Below, piece after piece: positions 32,302-42,458 of a stretch of 64,000 bases of DNA. Made by a program: the position numbers and the translations under genes. Every line of letters begins with the position of its first letter. The stretch's first letter is position 1. The stretch covers positions 1 through 64,000 of the forward strand of contig NZ_JACVUP010000008.1 in assembly GCF_016625195.1 (NCBI RefSeq), in the 5' to 3' direction. The notes beneath the pieces are model-generated. The model was not told the DNA's origin, ran no database searches, and saw only the letters and a program-made list of their open reading frames with translations. Source of the DNA: Erwinia sp. S63 (GTDB lineage: Bacteria > Pseudomonadota > Gammaproteobacteria > Enterobacterales > Enterobacteriaceae).

Positions 32302-33096
32302 ATGGCCATTTCAATTAAAACCCCTGAAGAAATCGAAAAAATGCGTGTGGCGGGCCGTCTGGCTGCCGAAGTGCTGGAAATGATCGCCCCACACGTGGTG
32401 CCGGGTGTCACCACCGGCGAACTCGACCGCCTGTGTCACGATCACATCACTAACAAGCAGCAGGCAATCTCAGCCTGTCTTGGCTATCACGGCTTCCCGA
32501 AATCAGTGTGTATTTCGGTCAATGAAGTGGTGTGCCACGGCATTCCGAGTGATGATCGCGTATTGAAAGATGGCGATGTGGTCAACGTCGACGTCACAGT
32601 AATCAAAGATGAATATCACGGCGATACCTCGAAGATGTTCATCGTCGGCAAACCGACCATTCAGGGCGAGCGCCTGTGCCGTGTCACGCAGGAAAGCCTC
32701 TACATTGCGCTGCGTCTGGTTAAACCCGGCATCCGCTTGCGTGAACTGGGCCGTGCCATCCAGCAATATGTTGAAGCACAGGATTTCTCGGTGGTGCGCG
32801 AATACTGCGGCCATGGCATCGGCAAAGGTTTCCATGAAGAGCCGCAGGTGCTGCACTATGATGCCGATGACGGCGGCGTGGTGTTGCAGGCGGGAATGAC
32901 CTTTACCGTCGAGCCAATGGTTAATGCCGGTGATTATCGTATCCGCACCATGAAGGATGGCTGGACCGTAAAAACCAAAGATCGCAGCTTGTCCGCGCAG
33001 TATGAGCATACTATTGTGGTGACAGAAAACGGCTGTGAGATTCTTACGCTGCGTGAAGATGACACCCTTGCTGCGGTGCTCGAAAACAACGCGTAA
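32302..33096 (+). CDS. map: Methionine aminopeptidase, type I
   Basis: Removes the initiator methionine from nascent proteins. The pita-bread-fold metal ligands are visible: Asp in VNVDVTV, Asp in GDTSKMF, His in YCGHGIG, and Glu in TVEPMVN and SAQYEHT. The start at MAISIKTP gives 264 residues as in E. coli. The upstream in-frame ATG codons at 32269 and beyond add residues not found in the family. Divergent from rpsB. Confidence 0.98.
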   Translation: MAISIKTPEEIEKMRVAGRLAAEVLEMIAPHVVPGVTTGELDRLCHDHITNKQQAISACLGYHGFPKSVCISVNEVVCHGIPSDDRVLKDGDVVNVDVTVIKDEYHGDTSKMFIVGKPTIQGERLCRVTQESLYIALRLVKPGIRLRELGRAIQQYVEAQDFSVVREYCGHGIGKGFHEEPQVLHYDADDGGVVLQAGMTFTVEPMVNAGDYRIRTMKDGWTVKTKDRSLSAQYEHTIVVTENGCEILTLREDDTLAAVLENNA

Positions 33097-33115
33097 CGTT
33101 CTTGAAGACAGTACC

Positions 33116-33141
33116 AGGCCGGCTTAATGCCGGCCTTTTTT
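33116..33141 (+). terminator. Rho-independent terminator after map
   Basis: AGGCCGGC and GCCGGCCT form an eight-base-pair stem with loop TTAAT, followed by six or more T. It lies 19 bases past the map stop and 17 bases before glnD, so glnD needs its own promoter or readthrough. Confidence 0.92.
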
Positions 33142-33157
33142 ATGGCGCTTACGAGGC

Positions 33158-35818
33158 ATGTCGATGAGTGGTAGCGTGACCGAAGCAGTACACAAAGGCC
33201 TGACCGATTCCCCCGCCAGCTGGCCCGATGAAGCCCTGACGCGTGACAAATTAAAACTCTATCTTGAGCAATTCCAGCAACACCTCGGCATTGCCTTTGA
33301 TGCCGGTACTGACGTTGAATCACTGATTGATACCCGCACACTGTTTATCGATCGCCTGTTACGCCGCCTATGGCGCTTCTACGGCTTCGATAAGATGAAA
33401 GAGATCGCGTTGGTTGCGGTGGGTGGCTACGGTCGTGGTGAACTGCATCCGCTTTCCGATATCGATGTCTTGATTCTTAGCCGCCAGCCACTGGATGAGG
33501 CTGCCGCGCAACGCACCAGCGAATTGCTCACGTTAATGTGGGACTTGAAGCTCGAAGTCGGCCATAGCGTACGTACGCTGGAAGAGTGCTTACTGGAAGG
33601 GTTATCCGACCTGACCGTTGCCACCAACCTGATTGAATCCCGCATGCTGACCGGCGATGTCGCCCTGTTCCTGGAGTTGCAGAAGAACATCTTCAGCGAT
33701 GGCTTCTGGCCGTCATCCCGCTTCTTTGCGGCAAAAATTGAAGAGCAACAGGAACGTCATCAGCGCTATCACGGCACCAGCTACAATCTCGAACCTGATA
33801 TTAAAAGCAGCCCGGGCGGCCTGCGTGACATCCACACCTTACAGTGGGTGGCGCGTCGCCATTTCGGTGCCACCACCATGGATGAAATGGTCGGTTTTGG
33901 CTTTATCACCGAAGCCGAACGTAATGAGATCAATGAATGCCAGGAGTTTCTCTGGCGAATTCGCTTCGCGCTGCACTTAACGCTCACACGCTACGACAAT
34001 CGCTTGTTGTTTGATCGCCAGCTCACCGTGGCACAGCGGCTCAACTATCTTGGCGAAGGTAATGAGCCGGTTGAGCGCATGATGAAAGATTTTTACCGGG
34101 TGACGCGCCGCATTGGTGAACTCAATCAGATGCTGTTGCAGCTGTTTGATGAGGCAATTCTCGCCCTTTCCACCACGGAGAAACCTCGCAGCATCGATGA
34201 TGATTTCCAGCTGCGCGGCAATTTGATCGATCTGCGCGATCCCACATTGTTCGAACGTGAACCGCAGGCGATTTTGCGCATGTTCTACGTGATGGTGCGC
34301 AATGACAACATCACCGGTATTTACTCCACCACACTGCGTCATTTACGCCATGCGCGTCGTCATCTGAAGCAGCCGCTGTGCCAGATTGCCGAAGCACGCG
34401 AGACCTTTATGGCGATATTGCGCCATCCGGGCGCGGTGAAGCGGGCGCTGGTGCCGATGCATCGCCACAGTGTCCTTTGGGCTTATACGCCGCTATGGGG
34501 CAATATTGTCGGCCAGATGCAGTTTGACCTGTTCCACGCCTACACCGTGGATGAGCACACCATTCGCGTTCTGCAAAAACTGGAAAGCTTCGCCAACGAA
34601 GCCACGCGCCCGATGCACCCATTATGTGTTGAACTCTGGCCGCGTTTGCCACAGATCGAACTGCTGCTGATGGCCGCCTTGTTGCACGATATCGCCAAAG
34701 GGCGCGGCGGTGATCACTCGATTCTCGGGGCGCAGGACGCGCTTGATTTTGCCGAATTGCATGGGCTCAACTCGCGGGAAACGCAGTTGGTGGCCTGGCT
34801 GGTGCGCCATCATCTGTTGATGTCAGTCACCGCCCAGCGCCGCGATATTCAGGACCCGACGGTCATTCAGCAATTTGCTGAAGTGATGCAGAATGAAAAC
34901 CGTCTGCGTTATCTGGTGTGTCTCACCGTGGCTGACATATGCGCCACCAACGAAAGTCTGTGGAATAGCTGGAAGCAGAGCCTGCTGCGCGAACTGTTCT
35001 TCGCGACCGAAAAACAGCTGCGTCGCGGTATGGAAAACAGCCCGGATTTGCGCGAACGCGTGCGTCATCACCGTTTACAGGCCCTCGCGTTGTTGCGCAT
35101 GGAAAACCTCAACGAAGAGCGTTTGCACCATATCTGGAGCCGCTGCCGTGCTGACTATTTCCTGCGTCACACGCCGAATCAACTGGCATGGCACGCGCGC
35201 CATCTGATCGACCATGACCTTACAAAGCCGCTGGTGCTGGTCAGCCCGCAGGCCACACGCGGCGGGACTGAAATCTTTATCTGGAGCCCGGACCGCCCTC
35301 ACCTGTTCGCCGCAGTAGCCGGTGAGCTGGACCGCCGCAATCTGAGCGTGCACGATGCTCAGATCTTTACCAGCCGCGACGGCATGGCGATGGATACCTT
35401 TATTGTGCTGGAACCGGATGGCAGTCCGCTGGCCGCCGATCGTCATCCGATGATTATGCAGGCGCTGGAGCAAGCGATCACCCAAACCGAATGGGTGCCA
35501 CCGCGCACACGTCGCCAGTCTGCTCGCCTCAAGCACTTCAGTGTCGATACCGAAGTGAATTTCCTGCCGACGCACACCGACCGTCGCAGTTATCTGGAAT
35601 TGGTGGCGCTGGATCAGCCAGGCTTGCTGGCGCGTGTGGGGGAAGTGTTTGCCGACCTCGGTGTGTCACTGCACGGCGCGCGCATCAGTACGATTGGCGA
35701 ACGGGTTGAAGATCTTTTCATCCTGGCAGACAGTGAGCGGCGCGCACTTGATGTAGAAATGCGCAATGTGCTGCAACAACGGTTGACAGAGGCCCTCAAT
35801 CCAAACGATAAAGTGTGA
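33158..35818 (+). CDS. glnD: PII uridylyltransferase/uridylyl-removing enzyme
   Basis: Senses glutamine and adds or removes UMP on the PII proteins GlnB and GlnK, controlling glutamine synthetase and nitrogen regulation. The nucleotidyltransferase motif [17 protein letters not shown] is near residue 90, the HD domain ([14 protein letters not shown]) near 510, and two C-terminal ACT domains bind glutamine. It has 886 residues. GAGG lies before the first of two close ATG codons (33158 and 33164). Confidence 0.98.
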   Translation: MSMSGSVTEAVHKGLTDSPASWPDEALTRDKLKLYLEQFQQHLGIAFDAGTDVESLIDTRTLFIDRLLRRLWRFYGFDKMKEIALVAVGGYGRGELHPLSDIDVLILSRQPLDEAAAQRTSELLTLMWDLKLEVGHSVRTLEECLLEGLSDLTVATNLIESRMLTGDVALFLELQKNIFSDGFWPSSRFFAAKIEEQQERHQRYHGTSYNLEPDIKSSPGGLRDIHTLQWVARRHFGATTMDEMVGFGFITEAERNEINECQEFLWRIRFALHLTLTRYDNRLLFDRQLTVAQRLNYLGEGNEPVERMMKDFYRVTRRIGELNQMLLQLFDEAILALSTTEKPRSIDDDFQLRGNLIDLRDPTLFEREPQAILRMFYVMVRNDNITGIYSTTLRHLRHARRHLKQPLCQIAEARETFMAILRHPGAVKRALVPMHRHSVLWAYTPLWGNIVGQMQFDLFHAYTVDEHTIRVLQKLESFANEATRPMHPLCVELWPRLPQIELLLMAALLHDIAKGRGGDHSILGAQDALDFAELHGLNSRETQLVAWLVRHHLLMSVTAQRRDIQDPTVIQQFAEVMQNENRLRYLVCLTVADICATNESLWNSWKQSLLRELFFATEKQLRRGMENSPDLRERVRHHRLQALALLRMENLNEERLHHIWSRCRADYFLRHTPNQLAWHARHLIDHDLTKPLVLVSPQATRGGTEIFIWSPDRPHLFAAVAGELDRRNLSVHDAQIFTSRDGMAMDTFIVLEPDGSPLAADRHPMIMQALEQAITQTEWVPPRTRRQSARLKHFSVDTEVNFLPTHTDRRSYLELVALDQPGLLARVGEVFADLGVSLHGARISTIGERVEDLFILADSERRALDVEMRNVLQQRLTEALNPNDKV

Positions 35819-35894
35819 CCGCAATCGATTTATCGACTTAATCCTCTGTGTCAGCGCGACGCTGGCACCCGTATGACAGACTCAGGAAATTATT

Positions 35895-36719
35895 ATGCAA
35901 CAGTTACAGAGCGTTATTGAATCTGCCTTTGAGCGCCGCGCCGATATCACGCCAGCCAGCGTGGACAGCGTGACCCGTGAAGCCATCGAACAGGTTATTA
36001 GCCTGCTGGATAGCGGCGAACTGCGCGTGTCTGAAAAGATCAACGGAGAGTGGGTAACGCATCAGTGGCTGAAGAAAGCAGTGCTGCTGTCGTTCCGCAT
36101 CAATGACAACCAGGTAATTGACGGCGCAGAAACTCGCTTCTACGACAAAGTGCCAATGAAGTTCGCTAACTGGGATGAAGCACGCTTCAAAAACGCCGGT
36201 TTCCGCGTTGTTCCACCAGCAGCGGTGCGTCAGGGCGCGTTCATTGCACGTAACACCGTGCTGATGCCTTCATACGTCAACATCGGCGCTTTCGTTGATG
36301 AAGGCACCATGGTCGACACCTGGGCCACCGTAGGTTCTTGCGCGCAGATCGGTAAAAACGTTCACCTGTCTGGCGGCGTCGGCATCGGCGGTGTTCTGGA
36401 GCCACTGCAGGCTAACCCAACCATCATTGAAGACAACTGCTTCATCGGCGCACGTTCTGAAATCGTTGAAGGCGTGATCGTTGAAGAAGGTTCAGTGATC
36501 TCCATGGGCGTTTACATCGGTCAGAGTACTAAAATTTACGACCGTGAAACCGGCGAAGTGCATTACGGCCGCGTACCAGCGGGCTCCGTGGTGGTATCGG
36601 GTAACCTGCCGTCTAAAGATGGTAGCTACAGCCTGTACTGTGCCGTAATCGTGAAGAAAGTGGACGCTAAAACTCTGGCGAAAACTGGCATCAACGAACT
36701 GCTGCGTACCATCGACTAA
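35895..36719 (+). CDS. dapD: Tetrahydrodipicolinate N-succinyltransferase
   Basis: Succinylates tetrahydrodipicolinate on the way to meso-diaminopimelate and lysine. The protein is a left-handed beta-helix acyltransferase (hexapeptide repeats from about residue 105 to 235) with N-terminal helical domain and the signature [21 protein letters not shown]. It has 274 residues. AGGAAAT precedes the start. Lysine made through this pathway is also substrate for ldcC in this window. Confidence 0.98.
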   Translation: MQQLQSVIESAFERRADITPASVDSVTREAIEQVISLLDSGELRVSEKINGEWVTHQWLKKAVLLSFRINDNQVIDGAETRFYDKVPMKFANWDEARFKNAGFRVVPPAAVRQGAFIARNTVLMPSYVNIGAFVDEGTMVDTWATVGSCAQIGKNVHLSGGVGIGGVLEPLQANPTIIEDNCFIGARSEIVEGVIVEEGSVISMGVYIGQSTKIYDRETGEVHYGRVPAGSVVVSGNLPSKDGSYSLYCAVIVKKVDAKTLAKTGINELLRTID

Positions 36720-36747
36720 GTTAGAAATTAGTTCGGTTACTCTGCCA

Positions 36748-36777
36748 ACGGGCCTGTATTCAGGCCCGTAATTTTTT
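36748..36777 (+). terminator. Rho-independent terminator after dapD
   Basis: ACGGGCCTG pairs with CAGGCCCGT around TATT and is followed by AATTTTTT. It lies about 30 bases after the dapD stop. Confidence 0.92.
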
Positions 36778-36817
36778 CTTTACACTCTCATCCAAACTAC
36801 CTGCTTCGCGCCGCGAA

Positions 36818-36866
36818 TTAACTGGTGCGTTTATTTTTCAAACAGTTCATAATCCGCGCCAGTTAA
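36818..36866. repeat. Inverted repeat upstream of yaeH
   Basis: TTAACTGGTGCG (36818-36829) is mirrored by CGCGCCAGTTAA (36855-36866) with one mismatch, separated by 25 AT-rich bases. It lies in the 294-base gap between dapD and yaeH, which otherwise holds the dapD terminator and no gene. It could be an operator or an RNA stem; there is no direct evidence for either. Confidence 0.5.
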
Positions 36867-37013
36867 CTCCGGTCGCGCACTGTTCATCCCGGTTTTTGTG
36901 TCTACAGTTGATTAAGTATGCCGTAAGCGTTCCGGTTGCTGCGTATCTGCCGCATCCCGAATGATGATGATAGTCCTGCGCGCTCACCCACTCTTAGATG
37001 GAATATAAACGCT

Positions 37014-37406
37014 ATGTACGACAACCTGAAAAGCTTAGGTATCAGCTCTCCTGAAGACATCGACCGTTACAGCCTGCGTCAGGAAGCCAGCAACGACATT
37101 CTGAAAATCTACTTCCGCAAAGACAAAGGTGAATTCTTCGCCAAAAGCGTGAAATTCAAATACCCGCGTCAGCGCAAAACTGTCGTCGCCGATCACACCA
37201 GCCAGGGCTATAAAGAAGTACAGGAAATCAGCCCGAACCTGCGTTATGTGATCGACGAACTGGACCAGATTTGCCAGCGCGATCAGGTCGAAGTCGATCT
37301 GAAACGCAAAATCCTCGCGGATCTGCGTCATCTGGAAAACGTGGTATCCAATAAGATCGCTGAAATTGAATCCGATCTGGATCAACTGACCCGCAACGGT
37401 CGTTAA
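37014..37406 (+). CDS. yaeH: UPF0325 family protein YaeH
   Basis: Conserved enterobacterial protein of unknown function. The start MYDNLKSLG gives 130 residues, close to the 128 of E. coli; the open frame upstream to 36936 has no homology. The sequence is charged and mostly helical, with [13 protein letters not shown] and [18 protein letters not shown] as the best conserved stretches. It is followed by its own terminator and appears to be a single-gene unit. Confidence 0.95.
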   Translation: MYDNLKSLGISSPEDIDRYSLRQEASNDILKIYFRKDKGEFFAKSVKFKYPRQRKTVVADHTSQGYKEVQEISPNLRYVIDELDQICQRDQVEVDLKRKILADLRHLENVVSNKIAEIESDLDQLTRNGR

Positions 37407-37427
37407 TTTCCTCCCCCGCGTTCCCAG

Positions 37428-37453
37428 GGCCAGCTTATGCTGGCCTTTTTTTT
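37428..37453 (+). terminator. Rho-independent terminator after yaeH
   Basis: GGCCAGC and GCTGGCC form a seven-base-pair stem with loop TTAT, followed by eight T. Confidence 0.93.
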
Positions 37454-37550
37454 GCCTTAATTCAGTTTTATCTGGGCCTGTTTCACCTATCTGAATTCAT
37501 AATCCCTGGCTAGTATCGGGTTATGTCTGACTTCAGGTATCACAAAAACC

Positions 37551-38255
37551 ATGCAATTTGCAGCCATCATCTCAGGACAGCGCGGTCTGGATGTTCATAT
37601 CGCCGGTGACCTCGCGCAAAAAATTCTATCTGGAACGCTAAAGGCTGGTGATGTTCTGCCCAGCGAAGTCGAGCTGTGCAGCCACTTTGGCGTCAGTAGA
37701 ACTGCCGTGCGTGAAGCGCTCAAGCTGTTATCTTCAAAGGGATTATTAGAATCGCGGCCTAAACTCGGCACGCACGTGCGCGACCGCACTTACTGGAATT
37801 TGCTTGATGTGCAACTGCTGGAATGGATGCAGGGCATTGAATCAACGGCGGAGATGTACCAACAGTTTCTGGCCTTCCGTGAGGCCATTGAACCGCAGGC
37901 CGCCAGACTGGCTGCGCTACACGCCACTCAGGCACAGCGCACTGAACTCTCAGTGTTATTCCGCGAAATGATCGCCGTTTGCGCCGCAAGTTCATTCGAT
38001 CTTGCTCGCTGGCTAGAGGTGGATAGCGCCTTTCATCGTCTGATCTTCCACTCCACCGACAACTGTTTCTACATCCCGTTGGGCAATTTGCTGGAAACCA
38101 TCTTTAAGTGCTTCTTCACCTGGCCCTCCAGCGCGCAGGATATTTTTTTGGACGAACATCGCAAGATTTATGAAGCGATCATGATTGGCGATGCTGATGC
38201 TGCACACAGAGCATCAATGGGATTAATGCTTAATAGCACGCAGCCTCGGATGTAA
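37551..38255 (+). CDS. GntR-family transcriptional regulator, FadR (FCD) subfamily
   Basis: Probable DNA-binding repressor or activator. The winged helix-turn-helix is at about residues 25-75 (LPSEVELCSHFGVSRTAVREAL, here broken only by my numbering, with recognition helix SRTAVREA). The C-terminal all-helical FCD ligand domain has candidate metal/ligand residues in FHRLIFHS and DEHRKIYEAI. Members of this subfamily usually answer to sugar acids or other carboxylates. The stop codon is 8 bases from that of the convergent lyase gene. No gene for this regulator is present in the E. coli region. The ligand is unknown. Confidence 0.88.
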   Translation: MQFAAIISGQRGLDVHIAGDLAQKILSGTLKAGDVLPSEVELCSHFGVSRTAVREALKLLSSKGLLESRPKLGTHVRDRTYWNLLDVQLLEWMQGIESTAEMYQQFLAFREAIEPQAARLAALHATQAQRTELSVLFREMIAVCAASSFDLARWLEVDSAFHRLIFHSTDNCFYIPLGNLLETIFKCFFTWPSSAQDIFLDEHRKIYEAIMIGDADAAHRASMGLMLNSTQPRM

Positions 38256-38263
38256 TCTTCCCT

Positions 38264-39535
38264 TCACAGATGCGCGGGAGGCCGCGCTAGCAACCAAATA
38301 TCACGCAACGCTTCTCTTTCCGCACCTCGCGATTCTGCTGTGCTGATATTGTCTGTCGACTGCGTTTCGATTGCGCGATGGATCCAACGCTGATAGCGGT
38401 CGCTGTTCAGGCTACGATCCGTGAGCGAGAGCAGTGGAATCAAGCGCAGACTGACGCGATCGCGATTTTTCCATGGCCAGGTTTTGCTGTCATCGCTAAA
38501 CGGTGCCATGTAATCCAGCGCACCCAACAATGAACCGCTCTGCTGTTGATAGTGCCAAAGATCGCCCGCGCCGCTTCGCTGTGCCAGTTGCGCCAGGCTG
38601 GTCAGAGCCTGCAAATTGAAATAGCTATAGTGGAACGAGCGCGTGCGCGCCAGTTCCATTGGCTGCGTTCCGTCCGCACGAATTTGCCCGGCTATTTTAT
38701 CTTGAGCTAAAACCACCATTTGCTTAATCACCTGAGGTTGATGCAAATACCACGCGATGCCCGCCACCTGTGCGGCATACCAACTGCCATGATTATTGGG
38801 CGCATCACGCTCACCTTGTGCCAGCTTACTGTGCAGTAGCCAGTCAAGATAATCGCTAAACCATGCATGTATTGCAGCCTGATCTTGTTGATGCCAGCCG
38901 GGCGAATCTTGCAGTATCTGCAGTGCATCCACCATGCGCGTAGCAAAGTAACGCCCATCCAGCACACCGGTGTGGCGGCCCTGTGCCTTACCCGGCACGC
39001 CCTGAGCAAAATTAAGATTAGGATTCATGCGGGTAGCAGGATCGATAAACCAGCTGCGAATCATCGATTGGGCTTTCGCTGCATAACGGGTGTCGCCGGA
39101 AAAGTACCAGGCCAGTGCTAATGCCTGCACGTCTGCGGTGAAACGGGCCAGACGCACACCGTCGCTTTGGTCGTTTTTACTGGCCGGATTGACCTCACCA
39201 TCGCGGCGTACCCATGGCAAGCCATTGGGCTTGTCGGGATCCGGCCACCAGTAGGCGCTCAGGCTGAGATAATCATGGCGGGAACCGCTGGGAGGTAACA
39301 TCCCTTTCTGCGTCACGCTGGGATTTGGCTGGTTAAGCGCGCGATCGGCCGCCTGTTTGAGTTGCTGCCACGCCTGTTCAGTCTGTGGTGCTGCCTGATG
39401 ATTTTTCAGCGCACTTCGCGTCTGTTGCAGCTCCTCGCCGGGTAAAAAAGCCAGCGAAACGGCTTGAGCCTCGCAGGTCGCGCTCACAAGCCAACCGGCC
39501 AGTAGCCAGACTAAGGTCGCTTTCAATCGGGGCAT
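38264..39535 (-). CDS. Secreted alginate-lyase-family protein
   Basis: Predicted periplasmic or secreted polysaccharide lyase of the AlgL-like alpha/alpha-toroid superfamily. A signal peptide (about residues 1-25) precedes the domain. Motifs like those at the PL5 active site are present: NNHGSWYA (catalytic Asn-His) and RTRSFHYSYFNLQAL (Arg and Tyr). The start MPRLKATL has GGAGAGGAAG upstream; a longer frame to 39613 lacks support. Length is 423 residues, somewhat longer than classical AlgL. It starts 25 bases after cdaR ends, so the two are probably one transcript. The true substrate is not known: family membership does not prove alginate. Confidence 0.82.
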   Translation of the reverse strand: MPRLKATLVWLLAGWLVSATCEAQAVSLAFLPGEELQQTRSALKNHQAAPQTEQAWQQLKQAADRALNQPNPSVTQKGMLPPSGSRHDYLSLSAYWWPDPDKPNGLPWVRRDGEVNPASKNDQSDGVRLARFTADVQALALAWYFSGDTRYAAKAQSMIRSWFIDPATRMNPNLNFAQGVPGKAQGRHTGVLDGRYFATRMVDALQILQDSPGWHQQDQAAIHAWFSDYLDWLLHSKLAQGERDAPNNHGSWYAAQVAGIAWYLHQPQVIKQMVVLAQDKIAGQIRADGTQPMELARTRSFHYSYFNLQALTSLAQLAQRSGAGDLWHYQQQSGSLLGALDYMAPFSDDSKTWPWKNRDRVSLRLIPLLSLTDRSLNSDRYQRWIHRAIETQSTDNISTAESRGAEREALRDIWLLARPPAHL

Positions 39536-39560
39536 CTTCCTCTCCAGGCAGCAATAAGGG

Positions 39561-40718
39561 TCAGCTCTGTTCGTCCAGTTGTAACGCCACATACAGCAGC
39601 AGACGATCGTCAAAATTTCCCAGGTTCAATCCTGTCAGCTCGGAGATACGGTTAAGGCGATACTCGAGCGTGTTTCGATGGATAAACAGTGCACGTGCCG
39701 TGGCGCTCGGCTGCACATTGTGACTGAACCACGCCACCAGCGTGCGGCGCAGTAATCCATTATTATCATTGGCTTTCAGTTTCGCCAACGGACGCGCCAG
39801 TTCATTGGCTTGCCAGCCACCGCGCAGACTATCCAGCAGCACGGGCAGCACCAAATCCTGATAGAAAAAACTGCGCTGCTCCGGCATGCGCTGTTTGCCC
39901 ACCATCATGGTAGTACGCGCCGTGCGGTAGGAGCGCGCAATACTGCCGGGACCGGTAAAGAAATTGCCGAGCGCGATGCGCATCCGCACCTGGCCACTCT
40001 CTTTCATTCGCTGTAATAACTGATCGACACGACGTCGATGATCGTCTTGATCGTAACGGCCGTGGGCATTAAGCGCCGGTTTCAATACCACCATTTCGGT
40101 GAGTGAGACGATGGCAATCAGGTTGTCGCGATCCGGCGTCGTCAGCAGCGTTTGCAACTGCTGCAATTCAGACATCGCACTGTCAACACCGAGCTGGCCG
40201 CTGTCCACCTCCACCACTGCCACTACGCGCGGTTGATTGAGATCGATGCCCAGCCGCTGCGCCCACTCACTCAGCGCAGGTGAAAGCGTGTCGCTGCGGA
40301 TCAGATTCAGCACCAGCTCTTCGCGTAAACGACTGTCCTGCGCCAGCATATGCAATAGCCGCGCCTGTTCCAGCATCATTTCGGCGGTCATACACACCAG
40401 TTCACCGTAGTGACGCAGTGCTGCTGGCTGGCCGGTCAGACCGATAACGCCGACAATCTCGCCGTCAATACGCAACGGCAGGTTGATGCCCGGACGTACG
40501 CCATGCAGATGTTTCGCCACGGCCTCATCAATGTCCACCACCCTTCCCTGTGACAACACCAGCAGCGCACCTTCGTGCAATTCGCCAATACGCTCACGAT
40601 CGCCGCTGCCAATAATGCGGCCGCGTGCATCCATCACGTTGACATTGCTGTCAATAATTTGCATGGTGCGGGCAACAATATCCTGAGCCAGTCGCGCATC
40701 GAGATGATAGGTGGCCAT
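39561..40718 (-). CDS. cdaR: Carbohydrate diacid regulator
   Basis: Activator of D-glucarate, D-galactarate and D-glycerate use in E. coli. The N-terminal diacid-recognition domain (IDSNVNVMDARGRIIGSGD onward) is followed by a PucR-type C-terminal helix-turn-helix (RNTLEYRLNRISELTGL near residue 355). It has 385 residues from the ATG at 40718, which is preceded by GGAG; a TTG one codon earlier is possible. It is downstream of degP, as in E. coli, but here it is followed closely by a lyase gene. No gar or gud genes are in the window. Confidence 0.96.
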   Translation of the reverse strand: MATYHLDARLAQDIVARTMQIIDSNVNVMDARGRIIGSGDRERIGELHEGALLVLSQGRVVDIDEAVAKHLHGVRPGINLPLRIDGEIVGVIGLTGQPAALRHYGELVCMTAEMMLEQARLLHMLAQDSRLREELVLNLIRSDTLSPALSEWAQRLGIDLNQPRVVAVVEVDSGQLGVDSAMSELQQLQTLLTTPDRDNLIAIVSLTEMVVLKPALNAHGRYDQDDHRRRVDQLLQRMKESGQVRMRIALGNFFTGPGSIARSYRTARTTMMVGKQRMPEQRSFFYQDLVLPVLLDSLRGGWQANELARPLAKLKANDNNGLLRRTLVAWFSHNVQPSATARALFIHRNTLEYRLNRISELTGLNLGNFDDRLLLYVALQLDEQS

Positions 40719-40910
40719 CAATCACTCCAGAGAAAGAGAAGAATTGACAGAATACGCATCCCACGCACGCCTGGCATTGTGCAACTGCACATAGCCGGAT
40801 AGAGAATACGGGAATTGCGGTAGGCGTCACATTGCACAACGGACATTTGCACAATCCGGACCACGTTAACGTGGTGCTGATGCTAGCGAATAGCGCAGCT
40901 GCACCTGACA

Positions 40911-40939
40911 AAAACAAAAAAGGCGAGCCGAAGCTCGCC
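40911..40939 (-). terminator. Rho-independent terminator after degP
   Basis: On the minus strand GGCGAGC/GCTCGCC closes a TTCG loop and is followed by a T-rich tail. It lies about 20 bases past the degP stop. Confidence 0.92.
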
Positions 40940-40959
40940 AGTGTTCAATCATCTCAGAC

Positions 40960-42405
40960 TTACTGCATCAGCAGATAGAGGCTGCTGTCGCCACGCTGCA
41001 CGTTCAGGGCCAGCACGGACGGTTTGGTATCGAGGATTTTGCGCAGTTCACCGAGGTTGGCAATCGCCTGCTGGTTAACGCCCATAATCACGTCACCTTT
41101 CTTCAGACCAATGCGCGCCGCTGCACTGCCCGCTTTCACATTATCCACGCGCACGCCTTTCTGGCCGTTGCTGTCGACGTTGCTCAGGTCGGCACCTTCA
41201 ATACCGGTGTAGATAGTGGCGGACTGCACTTTTTCCTGCGAGCTCTGCTGCAGTTCAACAGTAATCGTCACCGGTTTACCGTCACGCAACAGACCCAGCT
41301 GCAGTTTGGTGCCTACAGGCAGTGAGCCCACTTCTGCACGCAGCGCGGCAAAACTGGTCAACGGTTTGCCGTTCATCGACACCACGACATCACCGGCTTT
41401 CACGCCCGCTTTTGCCGCTGCCGAATTCGGCAGAACCTGGCTAACAAAGGCGCCGCGCTGAGCATCGACTTTCATCGCTTTCGCCAGCTCAGAGTTCAAC
41501 TCGGTACCCATAATGCCCAGCTCACCGCGTTTCACCTGACCATACTCGATCATCTGCGCCGTCAGGTTTTTCACCATCGCGCTTGGGATAGCAAAGCCGA
41601 TACCGATATTGCCGCCGTCTGGCGCCAGAATCGCGGTGTTAATCCCGATCAGTTCACCGTTCAGGTTCACCAGCGCACCACCGGAGTTACCGCGGTTAAT
41701 AGCAGCATCGGTCTGGATGAAGTTTTCGTAGTTCTCGACGTTCAAGCCGCTGCGGCCCAACGCTGAAACGATACCGGAGGTTACTGTTTCACCGAGTCCG
41801 TACGGGTTACCGATTGCGACAGTGTAATCACCGACGCGCAGGTCATCGGAGTCCGCGATCTTAATTGCCGTCAGGTTTTTCGCGTCCTGCAATTGAATCA
41901 GAGCGATATCAGACTGTGGATCTTTGCCAATCACTTTAGCGTCATAGCGACGGCCATCGCTGAGTTGCACCTGAATTTTGGTGGCGTTATCCACCACATG
42001 GTTGTTCGTGACGACATAGCCTTTATCGGCATTGATTACCACGCCCGAACCGAGTGCACGGAATTTTTGCTGCTGAGTGTTGGCTCCGCCATTATCACCG
42101 CCCTGACTGCCGTCACCGCCGCTCTGGCACATTGGCGAGCTTTGGAATGGCGATCCGTCCTGACAGAATGGCGAGTTATCACCAAAGAATTGCTGGAACT
42201 GTTGCGGCATGCGCGGGGTTTTCACCGTGGTGCTGCCTTCAACGCTAATACTCACCACGGAAGGCATCACTTTTTCCAGCATAGGTGCCAGGCTTGGCAG
42301 CTGTTGGTTCGAGGAGGAAGCACTTTCCGCCGCGAAACTGACAGGGCTTAATGCCATGCCCAGACTAAGCGCCAGCGCACTTAACATTAATGTGCTTTTT
42401 TTCAT
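40960..42405 (-). CDS. degP: Periplasmic serine protease and chaperone DegP
   Basis: Heat-shock protease that degrades or refolds damaged envelope proteins, forming large cages. A signal peptide of 26 residues (cleaved after SFA) is followed by a trypsin-like domain with the catalytic His in TNNHVVD, Asp in PQSDIALI and Ser in RGNSGGAL, then two PDZ domains. The LA loop with its cysteine pair (FCQDGS, MCQSG) is also present. It has 481 residues. Upstream is a sigma-E promoter. Confidence 0.98.
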   Translation of the reverse strand: MKKSTLMLSALALSLGMALSPVSFAAESASSSNQQLPSLAPMLEKVMPSVVSISVEGSTTVKTPRMPQQFQQFFGDNSPFCQDGSPFQSSPMCQSGGDGSQGGDNGGANTQQQKFRALGSGVVINADKGYVVTNNHVVDNATKIQVQLSDGRRYDAKVIGKDPQSDIALIQLQDAKNLTAIKIADSDDLRVGDYTVAIGNPYGLGETVTSGIVSALGRSGLNVENYENFIQTDAAINRGNSGGALVNLNGELIGINTAILAPDGGNIGIGFAIPSAMVKNLTAQMIEYGQVKRGELGIMGTELNSELAKAMKVDAQRGAFVSQVLPNSAAAKAGVKAGDVVVSMNGKPLTSFAALRAEVGSLPVGTKLQLGLLRDGKPVTITVELQQSSQEKVQSATIYTGIEGADLSNVDSNGQKGVRVDNVKAGSAAARIGLKKGDVIMGVNQQAIANLGELRKILDTKPSVLALNVQRGDSSLYLLMQ

Positions 42406-42458
42406 TTGTCTGTGTCTCTCTAAGATTTACGGCCAGACCATTGCTGTGGTCGTGATGG

